Shown: positions 32,753 to 39,867 of the stretch, one piece after another
Layout of the letters: the number at the start of each line of letters is the position of its first letter
Numbering within the stretch: position 1 is the first letter of the stretch
Source: Sphaerisporangium melleum
Lineage (GTDB): Bacteria; Actinomycetota; Actinomycetes; Streptosporangiales; Streptosporangiaceae
Direction: 5' to 3'
Assembly: GCF_014646695.1 (NCBI RefSeq)
Contig: NZ_BMNT01000024.1
Coordinates: forward strand, 262-62,127
DNA length: 61,866 nt
Program-made: the position numbers and the translations under genes
Notes under the pieces: generated by a model
Seen by the model: the letters and a program-made list of their open reading frames with translations, nothing else
Database searches by the model: none
What the model was told of the DNA's origin: nothing

Positions 32753-34236
32753 CCGTTCGTCCACAGCCTGTGCGTGCGCCGGCCGTGGACGACGCCCTCA
32801 CCGGCCGGCACCGGCCGGCCGCGCCCGCCGTTCGTCCACAGGCTGTGGACATCGGGCTCACGGCGCCACGTGAGGCCGGTACGGTCACCTCGTCCGCGAA
32901 GGCGGAGGACGTGCGCAGATGGGAGCTTGGCGAGGTGGAGGCCGAGGAGATCCAGGGAGCCGAGGCCGTCCCCCCGGCCAAAGGCGGCATGTTCCGGTCC
33001 CTGCGCAACCACAACTACCGCCTGTTCGTCTCCGGCGGCGTCGTGTCCAACATCGGCACGTGGATGCAGCGCACCGCGCAGGACTGGCTGGTCCTGGAGC
33101 TCACCCACGGCAGCTCGGCCGCCCTCGGCGTGACGACCGCCCTGCAGTTCCTCCCGGTGGTCCTGTTCGGCCTGTGGGGCGGCATGCTCGCCGACCGCTA
33201 CCCCAAGCGGCCGTTGCTCATGGCCGCGCAGTCGCTCATGGGCCTGCTGGCGCTCACCATGGGCCTGCTCACCGTCACCGGGCACGCCCAGGTGTGGCAC
33301 GTGTACGTCATGGCGTTCCTGCTGGGCCTGGTGTCCTGCGTGGAGGTGCCCACGCGGCAGTCGTTCGTCGTCGAGATGGTCGGCCGTGACGACCTGGCCA
33401 ACGCCATCGCGCTGAACAGCTCGACCTTCAACCTCGCACGGGTCGTCGGCCCCGCCCTGGCCGGTGTGCTGATCTACGCGCTCGGCGGCACCGGGCCGAT
33501 CTTCATCCTCAACGCGGCCTCGTTCGCCGCCGTGATCGCCGGCCTGGTGCTGATGCGCGGCTCGGAGCTGAGCACCCCCGAGCCGCTTCCGCGGGCGAAG
33601 GGGCAGCTACGCGAGGGGCTGTGGCACGTCTGGCAACGGCCCGAGCTGCTCATGCCGATCCTGCTGGTGGCCTTCGTCGCGATGTTCGCGACCAGCTTCT
33701 CGATGAGCATCGCCCTGATGGCCAAGCAGGTCTTCGGGCAGGACGCCTCATCGTTCGGAGTGGCGTCCAGCACGTTCGCGATCGGCGCCCTCGGCGGGGC
33801 GCTGCTGGCCGCGCGGCGGGTGCGCCCGTCCCGCCGGCTGCTGATCGGCGGCGCCGTCTGCTTCGGGGCGGCCGAGATCGCCTCGGGGCTCGCGCCCTCC
33901 TACCCGGTCTTCCTGCTCCTGCTGATCCCGGCGGGCATGGCCATGATCACGACGAACACCACGGCCAACTCCTCGGTGCAGCTCGCGGCCTCACCTGAGA
34001 TGCGCGGCCGCGTCATGGGAATCTATGTCCTGGTGTTCACCGGTGGCGCCCCCATCGGCGCACCGCTGGTCGGCTGGATCGGCGAGCTGGCCGGGCCGCG
34101 CTGGGGCGTGGTGCTCTGCGGGGTCATGTGCCTGGTGGGTGTCGGCCTGGCGATACTGCTCACCCGGTTCGCCGAGGAAAGGACGCGTGGTGCGGCTGTT
34201 CGTGGCGTTGTCGCCGCCCCCGAAGGCGCTCGCTGA
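32749..34236 (+). CDS. MFS transporter with unusual N-terminal extension
   Basis: The core MFS protein starts at M(81)FRSLRNHNYRLFVSGGVVSNIGTWMQRTAQDWLVLELT, the usual first helix of EntS-like exporters, and continues through LADRYPKRPLLMAAQ (motif A), VEVPTRQSFVVEM and 12 helices. The GTG at 32749 overlaps the marR stop by 4 bp and gives an 80-residue Pro/Val/Ala/Glu extension before the first helix. Alternatively translation begins at ATG 32989, which has AAAGG 5 nt upstream. The extension contains two copies of TTCGTCCACAG; the second is part of the exact 17-bp palindrome at 32834-32850. The ThpR gene overlaps its last 47 bp. Confidence 0.82.
   Translation: MTVRPQPVRAPAVDDALTGRHRPAAPAVRPQAVDIGLTAPREAGTVTSSAKAEDVRRWELGEVEAEEIQGAEAVPPAKGGMFRSLRNHNYRLFVSGGVVSNIGTWMQRTAQDWLVLELTHGSSAALGVTTALQFLPVVLFGLWGGMLADRYPKRPLLMAAQSLMGLLALTMGLLTVTGHAQVWHVYVMAFLLGLVSCVEVPTRQSFVVEMVGRDDLANAIALNSSTFNLARVVGPALAGVLIYALGGTGPIFILNAASFAAVIAGLVLMRGSELSTPEPLPRAKGQLREGLWHVWQRPELLMPILLVAFVAMFATSFSMSIALMAKQVFGQDASSFGVASSTFAIGALGGALLAARRVRPSRRLLIGGAVCFGAAEIASGLAPSYPVFLLLLIPAGMAMITTNTTANSSVQLAASPEMRGRVMGIYVLVFTGGAPIGAPLVGWIGELAGPRWGVVLCGVMCLVGVGLAILLTRFAEERTRGAAVRGVVAAPEGAR
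32834..32850. repeat. 17-bp palindrome inside the MFS N-terminal extension
   Basis: GTCCACAG-G-CTGTGGAC. A related shorter dyad CACAG-C-CTGTG lies at 32762-32772. Both follow TTCGTCC. They could be internal operators if the MFS gene really starts at 32989. Confidence 0.5.
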
Positions 34237-34753
34237 GGTCGCCGAGGCCGTCGAGCCGCACCGGGGCGGCTGGCCCGACCTGCGCTGGGTCGCACCGGAG
34301 CTCTGGCACGTCACCATGGCCTTCCTCGGCGAGGTCGGCGAAGAGACGTTGCCGCGCCTGGCCACCCGGCTGGCCCGGGCCGCGGGCCGCTACCCGCCGA
34401 TGACGCTGTCGTTCGGAGCCGGAGGGGCGTTCTCCTCCCCGTCCAGGGCGCAGGTCGTGTGGCTCGGCCTGCGGGGCGGCGGAGCCGAGTTGTCCCGCCT
34501 GGCCGCCTCCCTCGCCGCCGGCGCGCGGCGCGCCGGGGCCGCGCAGACCTCGGACAAGCCGTTCCGCCCGCACCTGACCCTCGCGCGTGCCCGCCCGCGC
34601 GGCGGGGTCGACGCGCGTCCGCTGGTCGAGGCGCTGGCCGCCTTCGACGGGACGCCCTGGCGGGCCGAAGAGGTCCACCTGGTCCGCAGCCACCTCGGGG
34701 CGTCGGTGCGGTACGAGGTGCTCGCGGCGTGGCCACTCACCGGGCACGGCTAG
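34190..34753 (+). CDS. thpR: RNA 2',3'-cyclic phosphodiesterase, 2H (LigT/ThpR) family
   Basis: 187 residues with the two signature HxT motifs of 2H phosphoesterases: WHVTMAFLG (H40, T42) and PHLTLARAR (H129, T131). The protein opens with RLFVALSPP, typical of ThpR, which hydrolyses 2',3'-cyclic phosphates on RNA ends or ligates tRNA halves in vitro. GTG 34190 has AAGG 7 nt upstream; GTG 34187 is an alternative. The gene overlaps the MFS gene by 47 bp and is probably co-transcribed with marR-MFS. Its stop TAG is also the first bases of the leaderless -10 element for the next peptide. Confidence 0.9.
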   Translation: MRLFVALSPPPKALAEVAEAVEPHRGGWPDLRWVAPELWHVTMAFLGEVGEETLPRLATRLARAAGRYPPMTLSFGAGGAFSSPSRAQVVWLGLRGGGAELSRLAASLAAGARRAGAAQTSDKPFRPHLTLARARPRGGVDARPLVEALAAFDGTPWRAEEVHLVRSHLGASVRYEVLAAWPLTGHG

Positions 34754-34756
34754 GCT
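34751..34756 (+). promoter_or_regulatory. Leaderless -10 element (TAGGCT) of the 27-aa peptide
   Basis: TAGGCT, sharing its TAG with the thpR stop, is followed by 7 nt and GTG 34764. Confidence 0.45.
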
Positions 34757-34763
34757 CCGATGC

Positions 34764-34847
34764 GTGGATCGTCCTCGACGCTGGCTGCTGCCCACCGTGC
34801 TCGCGCTTCTCGTGATCATCGTGGTGATCGGCGCGCTGTTGTCGTAG
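34764..34847 (+). CDS. 27-residue single-helix membrane peptide
   Basis: The frame encodes a basic head (MDRPRRW), then one hydrophobic helix of about 18 residues (LLPTVLALLVIIVVIGALL) and stop. Dibasic head plus helix predicts N-in orientation. The start GTG follows TAGGCT by 7 nt, consistent with a leaderless transcript. The terminator at 34883-34906 lies 36 bp after it. It is likely a real small gene; the function is unknown. Confidence 0.55.
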   Translation: MDRPRRWLLPTVLALLVIIVVIGALLS

Positions 34848-34882
34848 GCAGGTCGCCGGTGGCCCCGGGAGTGGTGTGAAGA

Positions 34883-34906
34883 GGGCCCCGGGCGCACCCG
34901 GGGCCC
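34883..34906. terminator. Strong hairpin terminator
   Basis: A 10-bp perfect stem, GGGCCCCGGG pairing with CCCGGGGCCC with loop CGCA. A second hairpin follows at 34929-34954 (GGTGCCGCTC with a one-base bulge opposite). Together they separate convergent genes. Confidence 0.75.
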
Positions 34907-34981
34907 CTCCCGGAAGGCGCCCTCCGGCGGTGCCGCTCGGTCAGAGCGGGCACCGGCCGTTCAGGACCGGGCGCCGGCCGG

Positions 34982-35953
34982 TCACCAGGCGTAGGCCTCC
35001 GGAGCCGGACCGCCGGGACCGGGGAAGATCTCGTCGAGACGGGCGAGCGCCTTGTCGTCCAGGTCGATCTCCAGCGCGCGCAGGCTGCCGTCGAGCTGCT
35101 CCAGCGTGCGCGGGCCGACGATCGGACCGGTGACCGCCTGCTGGCGCAGCAGCCAGGCGAGCGCGACGTCGGCCGGCTGCTCGCCGAGCTCATCGCAGAA
35201 CGCCTCGTACCGCTCGATCTTGTCGCGGTGCTTGTCCAGCTCGGCCAGCACGCGGTCGGCGGCGCTGCGACCCTTGTCGATCTTACGGAGAATGCCGCCG
35301 AGCAGGCCGCCCGCGAGCGGGCTCCAGGGGATCACCCCGAGGCCGTACGCGTCACAGGCGGGCAGGACCTCCAGCTCCACCGTGCGGGTGAGCAGGTTGT
35401 AGTGCGACTGCTCCGACACCAGGCCGGTGAAGGAGCGCCGCTTGGCGGCCTCCTGGGCGGCCGTGATGTGCCACCCGGCGAAGTTCGACGACCCGACATA
35501 AATGATCTTGCCCTGCTGTCGCAGGACCTCCATGGCCTCCCAGATCTCGTCGATCGGGGTCTCCCGGTCGACGTGGTGCATCTGGTACAGGTCGATGTAG
35601 TCGGTCTGCAGGCGCTTCAGCGACGCGTCACAGGCGCGGCGGATGTGCAGCGCGGACAGCTTGCCGTCATTCGGCCAGTCGCCCATCGAGCCGTTCAGCT
35701 TGGTGGCGATGACGGTGCGCTCGCGCCGCCCGCCGCCCTTGGCGAACCACCGCCCGATGATCTGCTCGGTTACGCCCTCGCCCTTCTTCCAGCCGTAGAC
35801 GTTGGCCGTGTCGAAGAAGTTGATCCCCAGTTCGTGGGCCCGATCCATGATGGCGTGCGAGTCCTCTTCCGAGGTCTCGGGCCCGAAGTTCATGGTGCCA
35901 AGGCACAGCCGGCTCACGGTGAGACCGGAGCGCCCAAGGTGTGCGTATTCCAT
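34982..35953 (-). CDS. Aldo/keto reductase
   Basis: 323-residue NADPH-dependent TIM-barrel oxidoreductase (AKR family). The catalytic tetrad is visible as D48 and Y53 in FFDTANVYGW, K85 in IATKLNG and H126 or H127 in YQMHHVD. It begins MEYAHLGRSGLTVSRLCLGTMNFG as many AKRs of the YajO/YhdN type do. Substrate unknown. ATG 35953 has no Shine-Dalgarno but lies 7 nt after TAGGGT, so it is probably leaderless. A 16-bp perfect palindrome sits immediately upstream of that hexamer. It is transcribed alone. Confidence 0.92.
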   Translation of the reverse strand: MEYAHLGRSGLTVSRLCLGTMNFGPETSEEDSHAIMDRAHELGINFFDTANVYGWKKGEGVTEQIIGRWFAKGGGRRERTVIATKLNGSMGDWPNDGKLSALHIRRACDASLKRLQTDYIDLYQMHHVDRETPIDEIWEAMEVLRQQGKIIYVGSSNFAGWHITAAQEAAKRRSFTGLVSEQSHYNLLTRTVELEVLPACDAYGLGVIPWSPLAGGLLGGILRKIDKGRSAADRVLAELDKHRDKIERYEAFCDELGEQPADVALAWLLRQQAVTGPIVGPRTLEQLDGSLRALEIDLDDKALARLDEIFPGPGGPAPEAYAW

Positions 35954-35960
35954 GCCACTC

Positions 35961-35966
35961 ACCCTA
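35961..35966 (-). promoter_or_regulatory. Leaderless -10 element (TAGGGT) of the aldo/keto reductase gene
   Basis: On the minus strand TAGGGT is followed by 7 nt and ATG 35953; no Shine-Dalgarno. Confidence 0.5.
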
Positions 35967-35971
35967 GACAC

Positions 35972-35987
35972 CTGGAGTGCACTCCAG
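35972..35987. promoter_or_regulatory. 16-bp perfect palindrome in the aldo/keto reductase promoter
   Basis: CTGGAGTGCACTCCAG, exact over 16 bp, lies 5 bp upstream of the predicted -10 element, where a repressor would block the -35/spacer. Confidence 0.5.
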
Positions 35988-36125
35988 CCCAGCCCCCCGT
36001 GGACGCTGTTTCGGGCCGGCCGGTAATGGGTGCTCGGACGGACCTGACCAGACCTATCCCAACTCCAGGGGTGGACGGGGGATCGCCGCGGCGCGCCGGT
36101 CCGGGGTGCGGGGCATGATGGGCGG

Positions 36126-37253
36126 GTGGGGAGCAGCAGACGGATGATCGCGGTGGTTCGAGTGCTGGCCGCGTTCGGCATGGCGGTCGCGGTCCCGGCC
36201 GCGGTGGCGGCGCCGGCCGCCTTCGCCGGCACGGCGCCGGCGCTCACCGCGCCGCGTGGCAAGGCCGAGAGACCCGCGGACGACAAGCAGCGGCTGCTGT
36301 TCCGGTTCAAGGACCCGCGCATCACCGAGTCCAGCGGCCTCGCCGTCTCGCCGACGCACAAGAACGTCGTCTACACCCACAACGACAGCGGTGCGGGCGC
36401 GCAGTTCTACGCGGTCGGCGCCGACGGGCGCACCCTGGCGACGTTCACCGTGGCCGGCGCCGCGTCGCGCGACTGGGAGGCCATGGCCGCCTCGGTGGAC
36501 CCGCAGACCGGGCAGAGTGTGCTGTGGTTCGCCGACATCGGGGACAACCTGAACGGCGGCTGGCCGGACTACTCGATCTACAAGGTGGCCGAGCCGAAGG
36601 TCCTGCGGGACGCCACCGTCCAGGCGGTCCGCTACCGCTTCCGCTACAAGGACGGCAACCGCAACGCCGAGGGCATCATGGTCCACCCGGCCACGGGGCG
36701 GCTGTACGTGGTGAGCAAGGAGTTCGCCGGGTCGGTGTACGCCGCGCCGGCCAGACTGCGCACGGACAAGGTCAACATCCTGCGCCGGGTCGCCCCCGCT
36801 CCTATCATGGCCACCGATGCCGCGTACGCGCCCGACGGGTCGAGCTTCGTCATCCGCACGTACTTCTCGGCGTCGGTCTACCGGGCGCCGGGCGACCTGA
36901 TCACCCGCGTGTCCATGCCGTCGCTGCAGCAGGCGGAGTCGATCGCCTACACCCGGGACGGCCGGTCGCTGCTCACCGGCACCGAGGGGGCGAACAGCCC
37001 CGTCTACCAGGTCCCGCTCCCGGCGGCGGCCCTCCCGTCCGGGTCGCGCGCGCCCGCCCGCGTCGCCGAGACTCCGCCGGCCTCGGCCACGCCGTCCCGG
37101 CCCGCCGGCGCCCCGAACGCCTCCGCCTCGCAGGCGGCGGCGCGGGACGACGGGGACGACGGTGGGGTGCCGGGCACGCTGATCGCGCTGTGGCTCGGCG
37201 TCGCCTTCGGTGCCACCGGCATCATCGCGATCATCGCCCGCCGGGTCACCTGA
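36126..37253 (+). CDS. Secreted, membrane-anchored beta-propeller-like protein
   Basis: 375 residues. An N-terminal signal peptide is followed by mature sequence with repeated beta-rich units (FRFKDPRITESSGLAVSPTHKNVVYTHNDSGAGAQFYAV; GDNLNGGWPDYSIYKV; YRFRYKDGNRNAEGIMVHPATGRLYVVSKE), which resembles a WD/NHL-type propeller or lactonase-like fold. A Pro/Ala-rich linker (305-340) follows, then one C-terminal helix (GTLIALWLGVAFGATGIIAIIARR) anchors it to the membrane. GTG 36126 is weakly supported (CATGAT 6 nt upstream). No enzymatic motif is recognised. Confidence 0.72.
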   Translation: MGSSRRMIAVVRVLAAFGMAVAVPAAVAAPAAFAGTAPALTAPRGKAERPADDKQRLLFRFKDPRITESSGLAVSPTHKNVVYTHNDSGAGAQFYAVGADGRTLATFTVAGAASRDWEAMAASVDPQTGQSVLWFADIGDNLNGGWPDYSIYKVAEPKVLRDATVQAVRYRFRYKDGNRNAEGIMVHPATGRLYVVSKEFAGSVYAAPARLRTDKVNILRRVAPAPIMATDAAYAPDGSSFVIRTYFSASVYRAPGDLITRVSMPSLQQAESIAYTRDGRSLLTGTEGANSPVYQVPLPAAALPSGSRAPARVAETPPASATPSRPAGAPNASASQAAARDDGDDGGVPGTLIALWLGVAFGATGIIAIIARRVT

Positions 37254-37357
37254 CCACGGGGCCTTCTTCTCCGCTCGGCCGTCCGTTGCCCTAGAGCGTC
37301 CCAAGCTTGGACAAGAAGGGCGAAAGATCTCGCCAAACTCCATACCGCCCAGACGCC

Positions 37358-37377
37358 TATCGAACAGACATTCGATA
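37358..37377. promoter_or_regulatory. SOS-box-like dyad (LexA-type)
   Basis: TATCGAA-CAGACA-TTCGATA is an exact 7+7 inverted repeat. Its core TCGAACAGACATTCGA matches the actinobacterial LexA box TCGAAC-N4-GTTCGA except for one base. It lies 11 bp before the start codon and overlaps the predicted -10. Confidence 0.55.
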
Positions 37378-37381
37378 CACT
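37376..37381 (+). promoter_or_regulatory. Leaderless -10 element (TACACT)
   Basis: TACACT is followed by 7 nt and GTG 37389. Confidence 0.5.
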
Positions 37382-37388
37382 TTCCGGC

Positions 37389-37850
37389 GTGTACCTGCCG
37401 CCCGAATGGCCGCCCGAGGTCCGTCCGCCGGGGAGCCCCGACTGGGAGTCCTCGGCGGTGGCCTGGCTGCTCGACGCGGTTCCCCCCGACTACCGGGGCT
37501 ACGGCGTGCTGCGGCGGCACCCGCTCGCCCTGGCGCGCATGGCCGCCTACCACGTGAACGCCATGGTGGAGGCCGCGCGCGCCGGCTACCGGCGCGCGGC
37601 GGTCGACCTGAAGGACCACCTGCCCCCGCACGCCGTCGAGGCCGTCCTCGCGACCTACCGCCAGGAGGGGCCGCGTCTCGTCCGGCTGGCCGCCGCGGTC
37701 GAACTGGTCGAACATGCCCTGCGCGGCGAGCCGTTCGTCCCCCGGCTGGACCCCTCCGCCGCCCGCGTGGCGACCGCACCTCCCCATGGCGGCCAAGCCG
37801 GCCGTACCGGGGAGGACCCGTCGGCTCGGGGACGTCAGCGCCGCTCCTAG
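37389..37850 (+). CDS. Conserved actinobacterial hypothetical protein under an SOS-box-like site
   Basis: 153 residues, soluble and mostly helical. It opens with YLPPEWPPEVRPPGSPDWESSAVAWLLDAVPPDYRGYGVLRRHPLALARMAAYHV, a pattern I recall from other actinobacterial proteins of unknown function. Later helices are rich in Ala, Arg and Leu, and the C-terminus is disordered. No catalytic motif is visible. The start GTG 37389 has no Shine-Dalgarno but follows TACACT by 7 nt. The adjoining LexA-like dyad suggests DNA-damage control. It precedes the L-2-hydroxyglutarate oxidase gene, which follows after 107 bp. Confidence 0.7.
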   Translation: MYLPPEWPPEVRPPGSPDWESSAVAWLLDAVPPDYRGYGVLRRHPLALARMAAYHVNAMVEAARAGYRRAAVDLKDHLPPHAVEAVLATYRQEGPRLVRLAAAVELVEHALRGEPFVPRLDPSAARVATAPPHGGQAGRTGEDPSARGRQRRS

Positions 37851-37957
37851 CCGATGATCGGCCGCATGGGGGGCCTTGCTCGGCCGGGTCGTCCAGAGGG
37901 CCTGGGCGCAAGGCGTCGTATGGCGCCGGTTCGTCAAACCAGGGAAGATAGCGGGTT

Positions 37958-39142
37958 GTGAGCGAGCGAATCGGAATAATCGGGGCAGGCATCCTCGGCC
38001 TGGCCGTGGCCCGGGAGCTGGCCGCACGCGGTGCCACCGTGACGGTCCTCGACAAAGAGGACCGGGTCGCCGTTCACCAGACCGGCCGCAACAGCGGCGT
38101 CGTGCACGCCGGCATCTACTACACCCCCGGCTCGCTCAAGGCCCGGCTGTGCCGGGACGGCGCGGCGATGCTGCGCGAATACTGCGCCGAGCACCGCATT
38201 CCGTTCGAGGAGGTGGGCAAGCTCGTCATCGCCTCCACCGCCGCCGAGCGTCCCGGCCTGCGGCGCATCGCCGCGCGGGCCAGGGAGAACGGCGTGCCGG
38301 GCATCGCCGAGCTGGACGCCCTCGGGCTGCGCGAGGTCGAACCGCACGCCGTCGGCGTCGGCGCCGTGCACTCCCCGCACACCGCGATCGCGGACTTCCC
38401 CGCCGTCGCCCGCCGCATGGCCCGCGACGTCACCGAGGGCGGCGGTTCCGTACGGCTGGGGCAGCCGGTGCGGGCCCTGCGGGAGACGGCGAGCGGCGTC
38501 CAGGTGCTGGCCGGCCGGGCCCGGCTGACCTTCGACCGGCTGGTCGCCTGCGCGGGCCTCGGCTCCGACGCCGTCGCCGCGATGAGCGGGCACCCCGGTG
38601 ACGTGCGCATCGTCCCGTTCCGCGGGGAGTACTACAAGCTGACCGGCCAGGCCAAGGACCTGGTGCGCGGCCTGGTCTACCCCGTCCCCGACCCGCGCTA
38701 CCCGTTCCTCGGCGTCCACCTGACCCGCCGCATCGACGGGGAGGTGCTCGTCGGGCCGAACGCCGTGCCGGCACTGGCCCGGGAGGGGTACTCGTGGGGC
38801 CGGGTGTCGCCGCGGGACCTGCGCGACATCCTCACCTGGCCGGGAACCCGCCGGATGGCCGCAGCGCACTGGCGCACCGGTCTGGCCGAGGTCTACGGCT
38901 CGCTGGTCAAGGGCTCCTTCCTGCGGGCCGCCCGCCGGTACGTGCCGAGCCTCGTGGCGCAGGACCTGGTGCGGACCACCGGCGGCGTGCGCGCCCAGGC
39001 GGTCGGCCGGGACGGGTCCCTCGTGGACGACTTCGTGGTGGACGTCCACGGCCGGGTGATCCTGGTGCGCAACGCGCCCTCGCCCGCGGCGACGTCCAGC
39101 CTGGCGATCGCCCGGCACATCGTTTCTTTCATTCCGGCTTAG
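37958..39142 (+). CDS. lhgO: L-2-hydroxyglutarate oxidase
   Basis: 394-residue FAD oxidoreductase of the DAO fold. The Rossmann motif is IGIIGAGILGLAVARELAARG and acidic residue D32 is in VTVLDKED. HQTGRNSGVVHAGIYYTPGSLKARLC is the LhgO fingerprint, followed by RGEYYKL, the usual hydroxyglutarate-oxidase loop. It oxidises L-2-hydroxyglutarate to 2-oxoglutarate at the membrane, feeding the quinone pool. GTG 37958 lacks a good Shine-Dalgarno; TAGCGG is 3 nt upstream. It ends 23 bp before the response-regulator gene. Confidence 0.92.
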   Translation: MSERIGIIGAGILGLAVARELAARGATVTVLDKEDRVAVHQTGRNSGVVHAGIYYTPGSLKARLCRDGAAMLREYCAEHRIPFEEVGKLVIASTAAERPGLRRIAARARENGVPGIAELDALGLREVEPHAVGVGAVHSPHTAIADFPAVARRMARDVTEGGGSVRLGQPVRALRETASGVQVLAGRARLTFDRLVACAGLGSDAVAAMSGHPGDVRIVPFRGEYYKLTGQAKDLVRGLVYPVPDPRYPFLGVHLTRRIDGEVLVGPNAVPALAREGYSWGRVSPRDLRDILTWPGTRRMAAAHWRTGLAEVYGSLVKGSFLRAARRYVPSLVAQDLVRTTGGVRAQAVGRDGSLVDDFVVDVHGRVILVRNAPSPAATSSLAIARHIVSFIPA

Positions 39143-39165
39143 GGCGATGAGGCCACTATAGGAAG

Positions 39166-39867
39166 GTGACCGAAACGCCTGAAGCCCGACTGCTGGTCGT
39201 CGAGGACGATCCCAACATCCTGGAACTGCTGGCCGCCAGCCTGCGGTTCGCCGGCTTCTCGGTGACCACGGCGTCCAGCGGGGCCCACGCGGTGGCGGCC
39301 GTCCAGCACCAGCGGCCGGATCTGATCGTCCTGGACGTCATGCTGCCGGACATGGACGGATTCCAGGTGGTACGGCGCCTGCGCAGCGGCGGCGCGCACA
39401 CACCGGTGCTGTTCCTGACCGCCAAGGACGCCACCGAGGACAAGATCAGAGGGCTGACGCTCGGCGGGGACGACTATGTGACCAAGCCGTTCAGCCTGGA
39501 GGAGGTGATCGCCCGCATCCGCGCCGTGCTGCGCCGCACCGCGGGCGACCCGGCGGTGCCGCCGCCCCGGATGACCTTCGCCGACATCGAGCTGGACGAG
39601 GAGAGCCACGAGGTGTGGCGGCGCGGCCAGGTCATCCCGCTGTCGCCCACCGAGTTCAAGCTGCTGCGCTATTTCATGGCCAACGCCGGACGGGTGCTGT
39701 CCAAGGCGCAGATCCTGGACCACGTGTGGGACTACGACTTCCGCGGCGACGCCGGCATCGTCGAGTCGTACGTCTCCGTGCTCCGCCGGAAGATCGACAC
39801 CGGTACGCCCCGGCTGATCCACACCCTGCGCGGTGTCGGCTACGTCCTGCGGGTGCCTCCGGCGTGA
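39166..39867 (+). CDS. OmpR/PhoB-family response regulator (system 1)
   Basis: 233 residues. Receiver domain 8-120: acidic pocket E13/D14/D15, phosphoacceptor D57 in LDVMLPDMDG, then FLTAKD, GGDDYVTKPFSLEEV. The winged-helix output domain follows at about 140-230 (SPTEFKLLRYFMANAGRVLSKAQILDHVWDYDF, VSVLRRKIDTG, TLRGVGYVLR). It is almost a twin of the second regulator at 49833-50522. Its stop TGA overlaps the GTG of the kinase gene (GTGA), so the two are coupled. GTG 39166 is preceded by AGGAAG. Confidence 0.95.
   Translation: MTETPEARLLVVEDDPNILELLAASLRFAGFSVTTASSGAHAVAAVQHQRPDLIVLDVMLPDMDGFQVVRRLRSGGAHTPVLFLTAKDATEDKIRGLTLGGDDYVTKPFSLEEVIARIRAVLRRTAGDPAVPPPRMTFADIELDEESHEVWRRGQVIPLSPTEFKLLRYFMANAGRVLSKAQILDHVWDYDFRGDAGIVESYVSVLRRKIDTGTPRLIHTLRGVGYVLRVPPA

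Noticed and set aside
32759-32850. TCGTCCACA sequences as DnaA boxes or an origin
   Set aside because: They differ from TTGTCCACA by one base and occur only a few times, whereas an origin needs many boxes and a dnaA/dnaN context.
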